Assembly (NCBI GenBank): GCA_934096315.1
Contig: CAKOLT010000025.1
Span: 1 to 13,297 of the forward strand
DNA from: an uncultured Bacilli bacterium
GTDB taxonomy: Bacteria > Bacillota_I > Bacilli_A > RF39 > UBA660
DNA: 13,297 nt
Direction of reading: 5' to 3'
The position numbers were made by a program, and so were the translations under genes. Of this stretch, positions 5,508 to 13,060 are shown in pieces. A model generated the notes under the pieces. It was not told the origin of the DNA, did not search any database, and saw only the letters and a list, made by a program, of their open reading frames with translations. The first letter of the stretch is position 1. Each line of letters begins with the position of its first letter.

Positions 5508-7148
5508 CTAATTTAATTTGCTTATTGTTTTGTTTACTAATTTAACTTTTGGGAAATTACCAGAAAGATTTAATGCACTCCCAATATCTTCACCGTCTTT
5601 ATCCTTAAAGGTATATTTTATAGAATTAATTATTTGAACTTCAACTTCTTTTTTTTCTTGAAATATATCATTACCTACGTTTAATTTTATTTCATTTTTA
5701 TCCCCAGTTATAGTACCATCATTAAGGTCTAATTCATAGGTTATTTTCTCATTTCCAAAGACTTCTGTTAGTTCTATTTCTATAGTTATACTATTAGCTA
5801 ATTTATTATATACATCATCTTTAATACTCTCGCCAATAGAGTTAAATAATTCATTAATACCTTCTGAATTTGATGTAAAATAACAATAATTGTCTTTATA
5901 ATTATTTTTATTACACATGCTTTCATTTTGAGAAGATAATTCCTTTAATTTAGAATTACCACTAAATTGATACCCTATGGTAATTAATTCAGAATGGACA
6001 TTATTTTTTAAATACTCTGCACTTGCTTCTATCACATCATAATTAGAACTTATACTGTATTGTAACACATTACGATATTCAGCATAATTATCATAATAAT
6101 CCGTTTTTCCTTTAATTGGAATCATTTTTTTCCCATTCATCATATAGTAAGAAACTTCACATGGAACACCATCATATAGAAGTAGTGTATATTTTAGTGC
6201 ATCTTCAGAACTATTGCCAACGTTAAACATGTATATAGCCTCATCTATTGCTCCTTGGACATTTGTATTTCCATAAGCGTTTTTAAAAGAAAATGTGCCT
6301 AACCCTTCACTAGATAAGTCTCTAGAATTCTCATTACCTTTAGTAGAAAATTGAATTAACCCAATTCTTGGAGTAACCTTATTACGACTGTTTCTATTAT
6401 TTATTTCGTTCATACTGTCTAGAAAACTTTCCGATAAATCTATGGCTGCTTGTTTGGCACTATCAAATTTATTTCCCATCATACTACCAGAAGTATCTAG
6501 TAAAACTATCAAGTCAACATTTTTATTAATTGGAGGAATACTACTAAGGTCTAAAGTTTTTGCAAGGTCAAGCTTAAGAGTATAGTTAAAATCATCTTTC
6601 TTTATAAATCTATAATTTAACTTAGCAACTTCTATTTCTTTATCATCAACTTTATATTTAAGCTCATATTCACCATATTTATCACCCTCAGTAGTACTTT
6701 CAGGATCATAATACTTACAATTATTTAATTCACCTGGATTTACCTCATTAAGCTCGCTCTTTTCTCTTATATCCATAGAGACTACAACGCCATCTACTTC
6801 TTTTACAAATACATAATATTCGCTTCTTAAGTCATTTAACTCAGTATTATCATTTTTAAAATATCCTTTATCTATTAGAGAATCTAAATTCACACAGTAA
6901 GATACTTCTTTCTTTCCATCACTATTTATAGTCTCCTCCTGATGCCAGTTTTCATCTCTCTTAAATTCACTAGAATAACTCTTAACTGTATCTTTAATTA
7001 AATTTTCTGATGCCTCACTTATCTTCTCTTTACTGCCACTACCTAAATCCCCTACAGTTACAAATACTATAGAAAATAATATTGCAAGTAATAATATAAC
7101 TGCGAGAAGTTCTATTAGTGTAAACCCCTTTTTCTTCTTATTTTTCAT
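5508..7148 (-). CDS. Modular type IV prepilin fused to a von Willebrand factor A domain (putative adhesin pilin)
   Basis: 546 residues. The N-terminus is a textbook class III type IV prepilin signal: a basic leader MKNKKKKG cut after Gly8, then FTLIELL with the essential Glu at mature position 5 (Glu13), and a hydrophobic helix to about residue 32. A pilin-like region follows (33-200). Residues about 208-445 form a vWA domain: VDLIVLLDTSGSMMG gives the metal-ion-dependent adhesion site Asp218-x-Ser220-x-Ser222, with Thr295 in GNTN and Asp326 in LLLYDG completing the site. A beta-rich C-terminal part (450-546) follows. Five cysteines after the helix could form disulfides. Streptococcus sanguinis PilB is a known pilin module plus vWA module that binds host ligands, so an adhesive minor pilin is likely here. 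No prepilin peptidase, assembly ATPase or major pilin gene is in the window. The gene lies 14 bases after asnB and has an AAGGTG ribosome binding site. Confidence 0.9.
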   Translation of the reverse strand: MKNKKKKGFTLIELLAVILLLAILFSIVFVTVGDLGSGSKEKISEASENLIKDTVKSYSSEFKRDENWHQEETINSDGKKEVSYCVNLDSLIDKGYFKNDNTELNDLRSEYYVFVKEVDGVVVSMDIREKSELNEVNPGELNNCKYYDPESTTEGDKYGEYELKYKVDDKEIEVAKLNYRFIKKDDFNYTLKLDLAKTLDLSSIPPINKNVDLIVLLDTSGSMMGNKFDSAKQAAIDLSESFLDSMNEINNRNSRNKVTPRIGLIQFSTKGNENSRDLSSEGLGTFSFKNAYGNTNVQGAIDEAIYMFNVGNSSEDALKYTLLLYDGVPCEVSYYMMNGKKMIPIKGKTDYYDNYAEYRNVLQYSISSNYDVIEASAEYLKNNVHSELITIGYQFSGNSKLKELSSQNESMCNKNNYKDNYCYFTSNSEGINELFNSIGESIKDDVYNKLANSITIEIELTEVFGNEKITYELDLNDGTITGDKNEIKLNVGNDIFQEKKEVEVQIINSIKYTFKDKDGEDIGSALNLSGNFPKVKLVNKTISKLN

Positions 7149-7162
7149 ATTTCACCTTCCTA

Positions 7163-8995
7163 TTAGTTATCTATGAAATAAACTTTATACCAGATTAAAA
7201 ATGAATAAATTGTATATATTTTTCTGGCATTATTTTTTTTGTTATTATAATGTTGTTCTAGATATTTAAGTATTTTATCTCTATCAAAGAAATCACTTAC
7301 AAAGTCTTGGTTAAACATTTCCTTAACTTTATTATAGTACTTTTCTTCTTTTATCCAGTCTTTAAATGGTACTAAAAAGCCTTTCTTTTTTCTTTTAGAC
7401 CACTCTTCAGGAATTACATCAAAACTCGCCTCTCTAAAAGCATACTTAGTTACATGATTATGTACTAAATATTTAGTAGGTATCTTACTACTCATTTCAA
7501 ATACTTTTCTATCTAAATATGGTACTCTAAGTTCTAAAGAGTTTGCCATAGTCATTTTATCTGCTTTAAGAAGTATATCATTAACCATCCACATCTTCAT
7601 ATCTAAGTGCATTTTTTGGACTACTTCTTCTTTATCAGAAGTCTCTTTGCATATATCTTTTATAATATCTTTTGGTTTAATATTACTTTTATATTCTTCT
7701 TTTAAAATACTGTTTGCTTCTTTTTCATCCATTATATAAGCTGGTCCAATGTAATGTTCTTCTAAAGGACTTCCATTTCTAATTAAGAAATGCTTACCAT
7801 ATATATTAGGTAATATTTTAGCAATATTTCCAAGTACTCTTCTTAAAGGGTATGGTATTTTCTTATATTTAAGACAAATATCTGCTTCATCATATTCTCC
7901 ATATCCACCGAATAATTCATCTGCTCCTTCTCCAGATAATACTACTTTTACTTCTTTTCCAGCCATTTTTGATAAGAAATATAGTGGTACAGTAGATAAA
8001 TTAGCATGAGGAAGATCTGAATGATACTGCACCGTTGGTAAAATATCAAAAAATTCATCAGGACTAATTATTTTAGTTATATGTTTTTTATTTAAAATCT
8101 TTGTAAGTCCTTTAGCAGCCTCAATTTCATTATAGCCCTCATTATTAAACCCTACAGTAAAGGCTTTATCAACATCAGCTTTAGTAACTATATAAGAGGA
8201 ATCTACTCCACTAGATAGAAAAGAACCAACTTCTACATCACTTATTTTATGGTATTTAATACTATCATCCATAACTCTATTTAATTCTTGTTTAATCTCT
8301 TCAATACTTCCTTCTCCATTATTATATTTAAAGTCGTAGTATTTCTTTTTAGTAATTTTACCATCTTTATATAACATGTATTCTCCTTGAGCTAAGGAAT
8401 ATACATTTTTAAAGAATGTTTCTTCTAATGGACTATACTGGAAAGTTAAATATGGCTTTAAGGCCTGAGTATTTAATTCTTTCTTAAAACTAGGGTTCGC
8501 TAGTAAACTCTTTATTTCTGATGCATACATAAAAGAGTCTTTATCTTTATAATAATAAAGAGGTTTAATACCAAATATATCTCTTGCCAAGAATAATTCT
8601 TGTTTACTACGGTTCCAAATACTAATTGCATACATTCCTCTTAGTTTATCTAGTATTTTAACTCCATATTCTTCATAACCATGAAGTATAACCTCAGTAT
8701 CACTACTAGTTTTAAACTTATGTCCAAGAGAAATAAGTTCCTTTTTTATTTCTTTATAGTTATATATTTCTCCATTAAAATTTATAACAAGATTCTCATC
8801 TTCATTATAAAGGGGTTGATTACCTCCTTCTAAATCAATAATAGATAATCTACGAAATCCCATGGCAATACTATCATCAACAAAGTACCCTTCTCCATCT
8901 GGACCTCTGTGAATTATCTTATCATTCATATTTTTAATTATTGTTTTTTTCTCTTTTTTATCTTTTTTATCTATAAAACCTACTAATCCGCACAT
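7163..8995 (-). CDS. asnB: Asparagine synthase (glutamine-hydrolysing)
   Basis: A 610-residue class II glutamine amidotransferase converting aspartate, ATP and glutamine to asparagine, AMP, PPi and glutamate in the cytoplasm. The N-terminal Ntn domain starts MCGLVGF with nucleophilic Cys2, and has the HRGPDGEG loop (29-36), RRLSIIDL (48-55) and FNGEIYNY (73-80). The C-terminal synthetase domain has the PP-loop SSGVDSS (261-267) and GEGADELFGGY (355-365), then DKMTMANSLELRVPYLD. Ser in place of the first Gly of the SGGxDS loop is, from memory, common in Firmicute AsnB, so I read the enzyme as active. Length matches AsnB/AsnO types. The start has a GGAGTG site and follows a good promoter (9022-9050). 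It is the first of five closely spaced minus-strand genes. Relatives act in amidation of cell-wall precursors or secondary metabolites, so a non-metabolic role cannot be fully excluded. Confidence 0.95.
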   Translation of the reverse strand: MCGLVGFIDKKDKKEKKTIIKNMNDKIIHRGPDGEGYFVDDSIAMGFRRLSIIDLEGGNQPLYNEDENLVINFNGEIYNYKEIKKELISLGHKFKTSSDTEVILHGYEEYGVKILDKLRGMYAISIWNRSKQELFLARDIFGIKPLYYYKDKDSFMYASEIKSLLANPSFKKELNTQALKPYLTFQYSPLEETFFKNVYSLAQGEYMLYKDGKITKKKYYDFKYNNGEGSIEEIKQELNRVMDDSIKYHKISDVEVGSFLSSGVDSSYIVTKADVDKAFTVGFNNEGYNEIEAAKGLTKILNKKHITKIISPDEFFDILPTVQYHSDLPHANLSTVPLYFLSKMAGKEVKVVLSGEGADELFGGYGEYDEADICLKYKKIPYPLRRVLGNIAKILPNIYGKHFLIRNGSPLEEHYIGPAYIMDEKEANSILKEEYKSNIKPKDIIKDICKETSDKEEVVQKMHLDMKMWMVNDILLKADKMTMANSLELRVPYLDRKVFEMSSKIPTKYLVHNHVTKYAFREASFDVIPEEWSKRKKKGFLVPFKDWIKEEKYYNKVKEMFNQDFVSDFFDRDKILKYLEQHYNNKKNNARKIYTIYSFLIWYKVYFIDN

Positions 8996-9021
8996 TTATA
9001 TCACTCCATTTTTATAACTCT

Positions 9022-9050
9022 AGTATACCCTAAAAAAGGTTAAATAGCAA
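9022..9050 (-). promoter_or_regulatory. Promoter of the asnB-pilin-flippase-pyrophosphatase operon
   Basis: On the minus strand TTGCTA (9045-9050) and TATACT (9022-9027) are separated by exactly 17 bases. The start site would be near 9015, leaving a leader of about 20 bases with GGAGTG before the asnB ATG. I see no convincing operator or T-box leader; the leader is too short for one. The other minus-strand gaps down to 1642 are 1-30 bases and show no comparable promoter. Confidence 0.7.
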
Positions 9051-9100
9051 GATATTTTAAATATTTGCAGTAAAAAATACAAACTTTACAAGAATAGACG

Positions 9101-9138
9101 AAAGAAAAAAGAATTAATTTTATAAAACTAATTCTTTT
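9101..9138 (-). terminator. Terminator of the rluD-rhomboid-PHP-slipin operon
   Basis: On the minus strand the stem TAATTCTTTT / AAAAGAATTA is formed by perfect 10-bp arms at 9107-9116 and 9129-9138 with a 12-base loop, and is continued by a run of Ts (complement of 9105-9110). The stem starts within the slipin stop codon region. AT-rich but well formed. Confidence 0.65.
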
Positions 9139-9877
9139 ATTTTTTGTTTATGTTTTCCATGGCTCTTAGTATTTCTACTGGAAGAGCAAATACTATTGTA
9201 TTAGATTGATCAGAAGATATATCATTGATTGTAGCAAGTGTTCTTAAGTGTAGAGCCCCTGGAGTCTCTGACATTATTTTAGCAGCCTGAGCTAAGTTTT
9301 TAGATGCTTCTACTTCTCCAGTTGATTTTGTAATTACAGCTTGTTTTTCTCTTTCAGCTTCTGCTATCTTAGCAATAACTCTTTTCATTTCTTCTGGAAG
9401 GCTTATATCTTTAAGTTCTACATTTTCTACTTTAATTCCCCATGGGTCTGTTGCTTCATCAATAATCTTACATATCTCTGTACTAATTTTTTCTCTTTCT
9501 GATAATAATTCATCAAGAGATACAGATCCTACAACATTTCTCATTGTAGTCTGAGCTAGCTGACTTACAGCAAACTTAAAGTCTTCTACTTCTAGTATAG
9601 CTTTTGATGCATCAAATATTTTATAATATAAAACAGCATTTATTCTAACTGATACATTATCTTTAGTAATAGCATCTTGTTCTGGTACATCTACAGCCTT
9701 AGTTCTAATATCTACTTTTTTATAAGAATGAATAATAGGTATTATTATTCTCCATCCAGGATTTAATATTTTAGTATATTTACCTATTGTAAATAAGACT
9801 CCTCTTTCATATTGATTAATCTGTTTAATGGATCCTAGTATGATAACTAGAACTACTAATAAAATTCCTCCTAGCAT
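9137..9877 (-). CDS. Slipin / stomatin-like SPFH-domain membrane scaffold protein
   Basis: A 246-residue SPFH (band 7) protein. I place the start at the ATG at 9875-9877. A longer frame opens with TTG at 9895, but the ribosome binding site AAAGGAG lies inside that extension, 8 bases before the ATG, and an extended -10 lies just upstream. One N-terminal membrane helix (about 2-19) is followed by the SPFH core: YERGVLFTIGKY, LNPGWRIIIPIIHSYKKVDIR, VPEQDAITKDNVSVRINAVLYYKI, then DPWGIKVENVELKDISLPEEMKRVIAKIAEAEREKQAVI and a coiled coil ending in TIVFALPVEI. All are characteristic of slipins. Such proteins form oligomeric membrane cages that organise lipid domains and hold membrane proteases. Slipins are often paired with an NfeD protein; none is present here. 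Instead it ends an operon containing a rhomboid protease, which may be its functional partner (inference). Confidence 0.93.
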   Translation of the reverse strand: MLGGILLVVLVIILGSIKQINQYERGVLFTIGKYTKILNPGWRIIIPIIHSYKKVDIRTKAVDVPEQDAITKDNVSVRINAVLYYKIFDASKAILEVEDFKFAVSQLAQTTMRNVVGSVSLDELLSEREKISTEICKIIDEATDPWGIKVENVELKDISLPEEMKRVIAKIAEAEREKQAVITKSTGEVEASKNLAQAAKIMSETPGALHLRTLATINDISSDQSNTIVFALPVEILRAMENINKK

Positions 9878-9899
9878 AATTATTACTCCTTTCAATTAA

Positions 9900-9930
9900 A
9901 TTATATCATATATTTTATAAATTAATCCAA
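9900..9930 (-). promoter_or_regulatory. Probable internal promoter for the slipin gene
   Basis: The minus strand between the PHP and slipin genes carries TGATATAAT (9900-9908), a perfect -10 with TG extension. The upstream -35 is poor: GGATTA at 17 bases or TTGGAT (9925-9930) at 19. The predicted start near 9893 would give a short leader with AAAGGAG and would make the upstream TTG at 9895 unusable. Slipin could thus be made independently of the operon. Confidence 0.5.
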
Positions 9931-10790
9931 TTATCTACTATTTCATCAGATATTTTTAATTTATTATTATATCCCCTACCTAAGTGTATCTGTGGATACT
10001 TATCTCCATGATAATCAGTACCCCCAGAGATGAGTAAATTATTCTTTTTAGCATATTCTAATAAGGTGTTTGTTTGACTTTCAGTGAAGTTAGAGTGATA
10101 GCATTCTAGTCCATCAATTATTCCATCTTTATATATATTGTTAATAAACTTAAGGTGATCTTCTAAAGCATATACATAAGGGTGAGCAAGAAATACTTTT
10201 CCCCCACTTTTCTTTACTAACTTAGATATATCTAAAGCACTTGGAACATCCTTATAGTAATCTTTATACAGGATAAATTCTTTATCATTTACGCACTTTC
10301 TATAGAAAATTGTTTTACTATTAAATACTTCCGGAGCAAAGAACTTTTTATTCTCTTCATATTTAACAATATCATCATAAAGAATATCAATAACCATCAG
10401 TTTTTTATCCACTTTTAAATTTTTAGAAGTCCTAATACCATGTTTCTTACACTTTTCTATATAAATATCTAATTCTTCTTTCTTTCTAGCTAATACTACA
10501 CGACTTGCATAGAAGGATGATAAATACTTATCTATTTGTTTATAATCAAAATTATAGCAAATAAGCTCTATTCTTATATTATCATATAAACAATTGAATT
10601 CACATCCCACAATTATTTTTCCTTTATAATATTTATAAGTATCTATACTATCTATCTCAAAGTAAGCTTTTACACTATCATGATCTGTTATAGATATTAT
10701 ATCTAAAGGTATACTTTGAGCTTCTTTAAGTATCTCTATTAAACTTTTTGTACCATCAGAATATTTTGTATGAATATGTAAATCTATCAT
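9915..10790 (-). CDS. PHP-domain metal-dependent phosphoesterase
   Basis: A 291-residue stand-alone PHP (polymerase and histidinol phosphatase) domain protein, the size of the YciV/RNase AM and nucleoside 3',5'-bisphosphate phosphatase type. Metal-ligand motifs in order: DLHIHTKYSDGT (His5, His7, Asp12), ITDHDS (Asp36, His37), GCEF (Glu64), AHP (His203), ECYHS (His232) and GGTDYHG (Asp259, His261). The segment IRIELICYNFD lies where relatives often have E-I-H-I-L-G-Y, so the usual histidine appears to be replaced by Glu75; Glu can still bind metal. A helical insertion (about 84-190) separates the halves, as in the Trp-/nucleotide-type PHP proteins. The likely reaction is removal of phosphate from, or exonucleolytic attack on, nucleotides or short RNA; the substrate cannot be told. 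It begins 7 bases after the rhomboid stop with an AGAGGA site, so it is translationally close-coupled. Confidence 0.9.
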   Translation of the reverse strand: MIDLHIHTKYSDGTKSLIEILKEAQSIPLDIISITDHDSVKAYFEIDSIDTYKYYKGKIIVGCEFNCLYDNIRIELICYNFDYKQIDKYLSSFYASRVVLARKKEELDIYIEKCKKHGIRTSKNLKVDKKLMVIDILYDDIVKYEENKKFFAPEVFNSKTIFYRKCVNDKEFILYKDYYKDVPSALDISKLVKKSGGKVFLAHPYVYALEDHLKFINNIYKDGIIDGLECYHSNFTESQTNTLLEYAKKNNLLISGGTDYHGDKYPQIHLGRGYNNKLKISDEIVDNWINL

Positions 10791-10797
10791 AATCCTC

Positions 10798-11955
10798 TTA
10801 ACGTAAAAATGCTAAATATATTATAAAAGCAAGATATAATATAAGCACTACAACTCCATTAATTTTATCTAATTTCTGTCCCTTCAAAGAGACTCCTGAT
10901 GCCATAGCAGCAAGTATTCCCCCGATTAAACCTCCAATATGAGCAGCATTATCAATACCAGATACTGAGAACCCAATTATTAAGTTAATAGCAATTAGAG
11001 GAAGTATTTGTCCTTTGACAACATTACCTAAATAACTACGATAGTAATATCCAAAATATAGAAGGGCTCCCATTAAACCAAATATTGCTCCACTAGCTCC
11101 GGCAGCTACTGTATTAGGATTAAAAGCAACTGATAAAATGCTTCCACTTAGTCCACTTATTATAAATATTATAAAGTATTTAAACTTACCATAAAAATCT
11201 TCTACTTGAGGTCCAATTATATATAATGCATAAACATTAAATAATAAATGTATAAAACCAATATGTATAAATATACTACTAAGTAGTCTATAATACTCTC
11301 CTTGTTTAGTTAATTCAGTATAATTAGCACCATACTTAGTTAAAGTATATAAATCAGTACTTCCTTTAGTCAGCATAAACATAAATAAACATATTAGTAT
11401 AAATATATATGTAACTACTGGAGTCTTATGAGAAAATAATTTATCAACTTTAAAATTCTTTCTAGCAGTATCCTCATTAATATCACTTGTAACTTTCATA
11501 AGCAATTCTACTCCTTTCTCTTTGAAGTCTGTTTCTTTCATAACATCAGGGAAGACTTCGGTAAAATCTTTGTTCTTCTTTATGTCTTCTCTATCCTTCA
11601 TAAAGAATTTTAAATGATTTCTTTGGCTATTTAAAACTAAATCATCAGATATATCAGTATATATTGTTACTATTCTCATGGTTAAACAAAATGTTTTCTT
11701 TCTAAGTTGATTTAATATTTGTTCTGATTTAAATGCATCAAAGTTTAATTGTTCGTTATTTTGAATATGATGAGATACCAGTCTTACAATCTTATAATCT
11801 TCTTGCATATTCTCTAACCATATCTCCTCAGTTACCCCGTGAACTACCATTGGGTTATAATTTTTCTTTGTTATTAAATAGTTTGCAATAAGCATTACAA
11901 ATATATCCTCGTCACATAGTCTTATCTCCTTAACTACCGTTGAATCATCATTCAT
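10798..11955 (-). CDS. Rhomboid-family intramembrane serine protease (GluP/YqgP-like)
   Basis: 385 residues. The N-terminal half (1-170) is a soluble, charged cytoplasmic domain. The C-terminal part has about seven membrane helices starting near 178. Catalytic signatures are intact: HIGFIHLLFN (231-240), the nucleophile motif GASGAIFG with Ser288, and the general base in NAAHIGG with His339; GxxxExxG-like helix packing is seen in the Gly/Ala-rich block GGLIGGILAA. A final helix (366-383) follows the core. Size and layout match Bacillus subtilis GluP/YqgP, whose N-terminal domain senses divalent metal and which cooperates with FtsH in membrane-protein quality control. Substrates here are unknown. 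The gene starts 15 bases after the rluD stop and is followed 7 bases later by the PHP gene, so it belongs to the same operon. The ribosome binding site (AGGA) is weak. Confidence 0.93.
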   Translation of the reverse strand: MNDDSTVVKEIRLCDEDIFVMLIANYLITKKNYNPMVVHGVTEEIWLENMQEDYKIVRLVSHHIQNNEQLNFDAFKSEQILNQLRKKTFCLTMRIVTIYTDISDDLVLNSQRNHLKFFMKDREDIKKNKDFTEVFPDVMKETDFKEKGVELLMKVTSDINEDTARKNFKVDKLFSHKTPVVTYIFILICLFMFMLTKGSTDLYTLTKYGANYTELTKQGEYYRLLSSIFIHIGFIHLLFNVYALYIIGPQVEDFYGKFKYFIIFIISGLSGSILSVAFNPNTVAAGASGAIFGLMGALLYFGYYYRSYLGNVVKGQILPLIAINLIIGFSVSGIDNAAHIGGLIGGILAAMASGVSLKGQKLDKINGVVVLILYLAFIIYLAFLR

Positions 11956-11970
11956 TTAATCACGTCCTAA

Positions 11971-12870
11971 CTAATTGTTATTTTTATATATATTTAATAT
12001 TTCTTTAAATCTCTGGGGAACATCCGCAGTAAACTCTAAATACTCTTTTGTCCTTGGATGATTGAATCCCAGTACTTTAGCATGTAACATTTGTCCAAAA
12101 TCCTTATCTATTTGTTTTTTATTACTATATACTGGATCATTTACTACTGGATGGTTAATATATGATAGATGTACTCTTATTTGATGAGTTCTTCCTGTAT
12201 CTAAGACGCATTCTATTAGAGTCTTATCTTTATATCTTTCTAATACTTTTATATGGGTAACACTATTTTTAGAATTTAAGGAAGTAACAGCCATTTTCTT
12301 TCTATTATTTTTATCTCTACCAATTGGAGCATCTATTGTAGCAGTATCTTCTTCAATAACACCCTCTACTAGGGCTATATATTTTCTAGTGACTTTTTTG
12401 TTTTTAATGTCTTCTGCAAGAATATTATGGGTATAATCATTCTTAGCTACTACAAGTAGTCCTGAAGTATCTGCATCTATTCTGTGAACTATTCCTGGTC
12501 TTATATCACCATTTACGGTAGAAAGATTATTACAATGATTAACTAGAGCGTTTACAAGTGTACTATTATAGTGGCCTGGGGCAGGATGAACAACTAAACC
12601 TGAGGGTTTATTTACTACGAGTAAATCATCATCCTCGTAGTATATATCAACCTCTATATCTTCTGGTTTAATATCTATTTCTCTTTTTTCTTCTTCAAGG
12701 ATTAATATTTTATCACCATTTTTAAGTATATAACCTGGTTTCACTTTATTACCGTTTACAGTAATAATTCCCTCATTAATCATTTTCTGCAAATGAGTTC
12801 TTGTTAATTCTAACTTATCTATTAAGTATTTATCTACCCTAATTCCTTTTACATCACTTGTTAATTCCAT
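11971..12870 (-). CDS. rluD: RluD-type 23S rRNA pseudouridine synthase (RluA family, YlyB-like)
   Basis: A 299-residue RluA-family enzyme that isomerises uridines, by family precedent in helix 69 of 23S rRNA. An N-terminal S4 RNA-binding domain (about 10-60: GIRVDKYL, TRTHLQKMINEGIITVNG) is followed by the catalytic domain: DLLVVNKPSGLVVHPAPGH (82-100), GIVHRIDADTSGLLVVAKN with catalytic Asp132, RKYIALV, and GRTHQIRVHL. Length fits the family. The start was chosen as ATG 12868-12870, seven bases after GAGGG; the adjacent ATG at 12871-12873 is only four bases from it and is the alternative. An in-frame upstream ATG at 12922-12924 is rejected because it lies in the -35 box. First gene of the rluD-rhomboid-PHP-slipin operon. 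Exact RluA subfamily (RluC/RluD/YlyB) is not certain. Confidence 0.93.
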   Translation of the reverse strand: MELTSDVKGIRVDKYLIDKLELTRTHLQKMINEGIITVNGNKVKPGYILKNGDKILILEEEKREIDIKPEDIEVDIYYEDDDLLVVNKPSGLVVHPAPGHYNSTLVNALVNHCNNLSTVNGDIRPGIVHRIDADTSGLLVVAKNDYTHNILAEDIKNKKVTRKYIALVEGVIEEDTATIDAPIGRDKNNRKKMAVTSLNSKNSVTHIKVLERYKDKTLIECVLDTGRTHQIRVHLSYINHPVVNDPVYSNKKQIDKDFGQMLHAKVLGFNHPRTKEYLEFTADVPQRFKEILNIYKNNN

Positions 12871-12895
12871 CATATTTCCCTCACACTCTTTACAT

Positions 12896-12924
12896 ATAAT
12901 AACATAAATTTTTATTTTTAACAA
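12896..12924 (-). promoter_or_regulatory. rluD operon promoter (extended -10)
   Basis: On the minus strand TTGTTA (12919-12924) is 17 bases from TATTAT (12896-12901), which is preceded by the TG of an extended -10 (12903-12904). Transcription should begin near 12889, only about 16-19 bases before the chosen rluD start. This also excludes the longer in-frame start at 12924. Confidence 0.75.
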
Positions 12925-12977
12925 GTAAAAATGGAAAATAAAGGGGTTACTATAGCAAATAATTGATATTAAGTATT

Positions 12978-13021
12978 AAAAAAGAGCTTCTGCAAAATTA
13001 GATAATTAATTTTGTAGAAGC
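12978..13021 (-). terminator. Terminator of the Rpn-family gene
   Basis: Arms of 15 bases at 12986-13000 and 13007-13021 (GCTTCTGCAAAATTA / TAATTTTGTAGAAGC) pair with one imperfect position and a 6-base loop. On the minus strand the stem is followed by TCTTTTTT, so it reads as the terminator of the minus-strand gene ending at 13061. It also insulates the rluD promoter. Confidence 0.75.
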
Positions 13022-13060
13022 CTATATGTAGAGATAAATTTTTTTAATGAATAAATACTA

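Noticed and set aside
7163..8995. SSGVDSS instead of SGGxDSS as a sign of an inactive asparagine synthetase
   Set aside because: From memory this variant is common in Firmicute AsnB proteins, and all other active-site motifs are intact.
12871..12924. Longer RluD start at 12924
   Set aside because: The ATG overlaps the -35 box of the only good promoter and is upstream of the predicted transcript start. The extra residues do not resemble the family.
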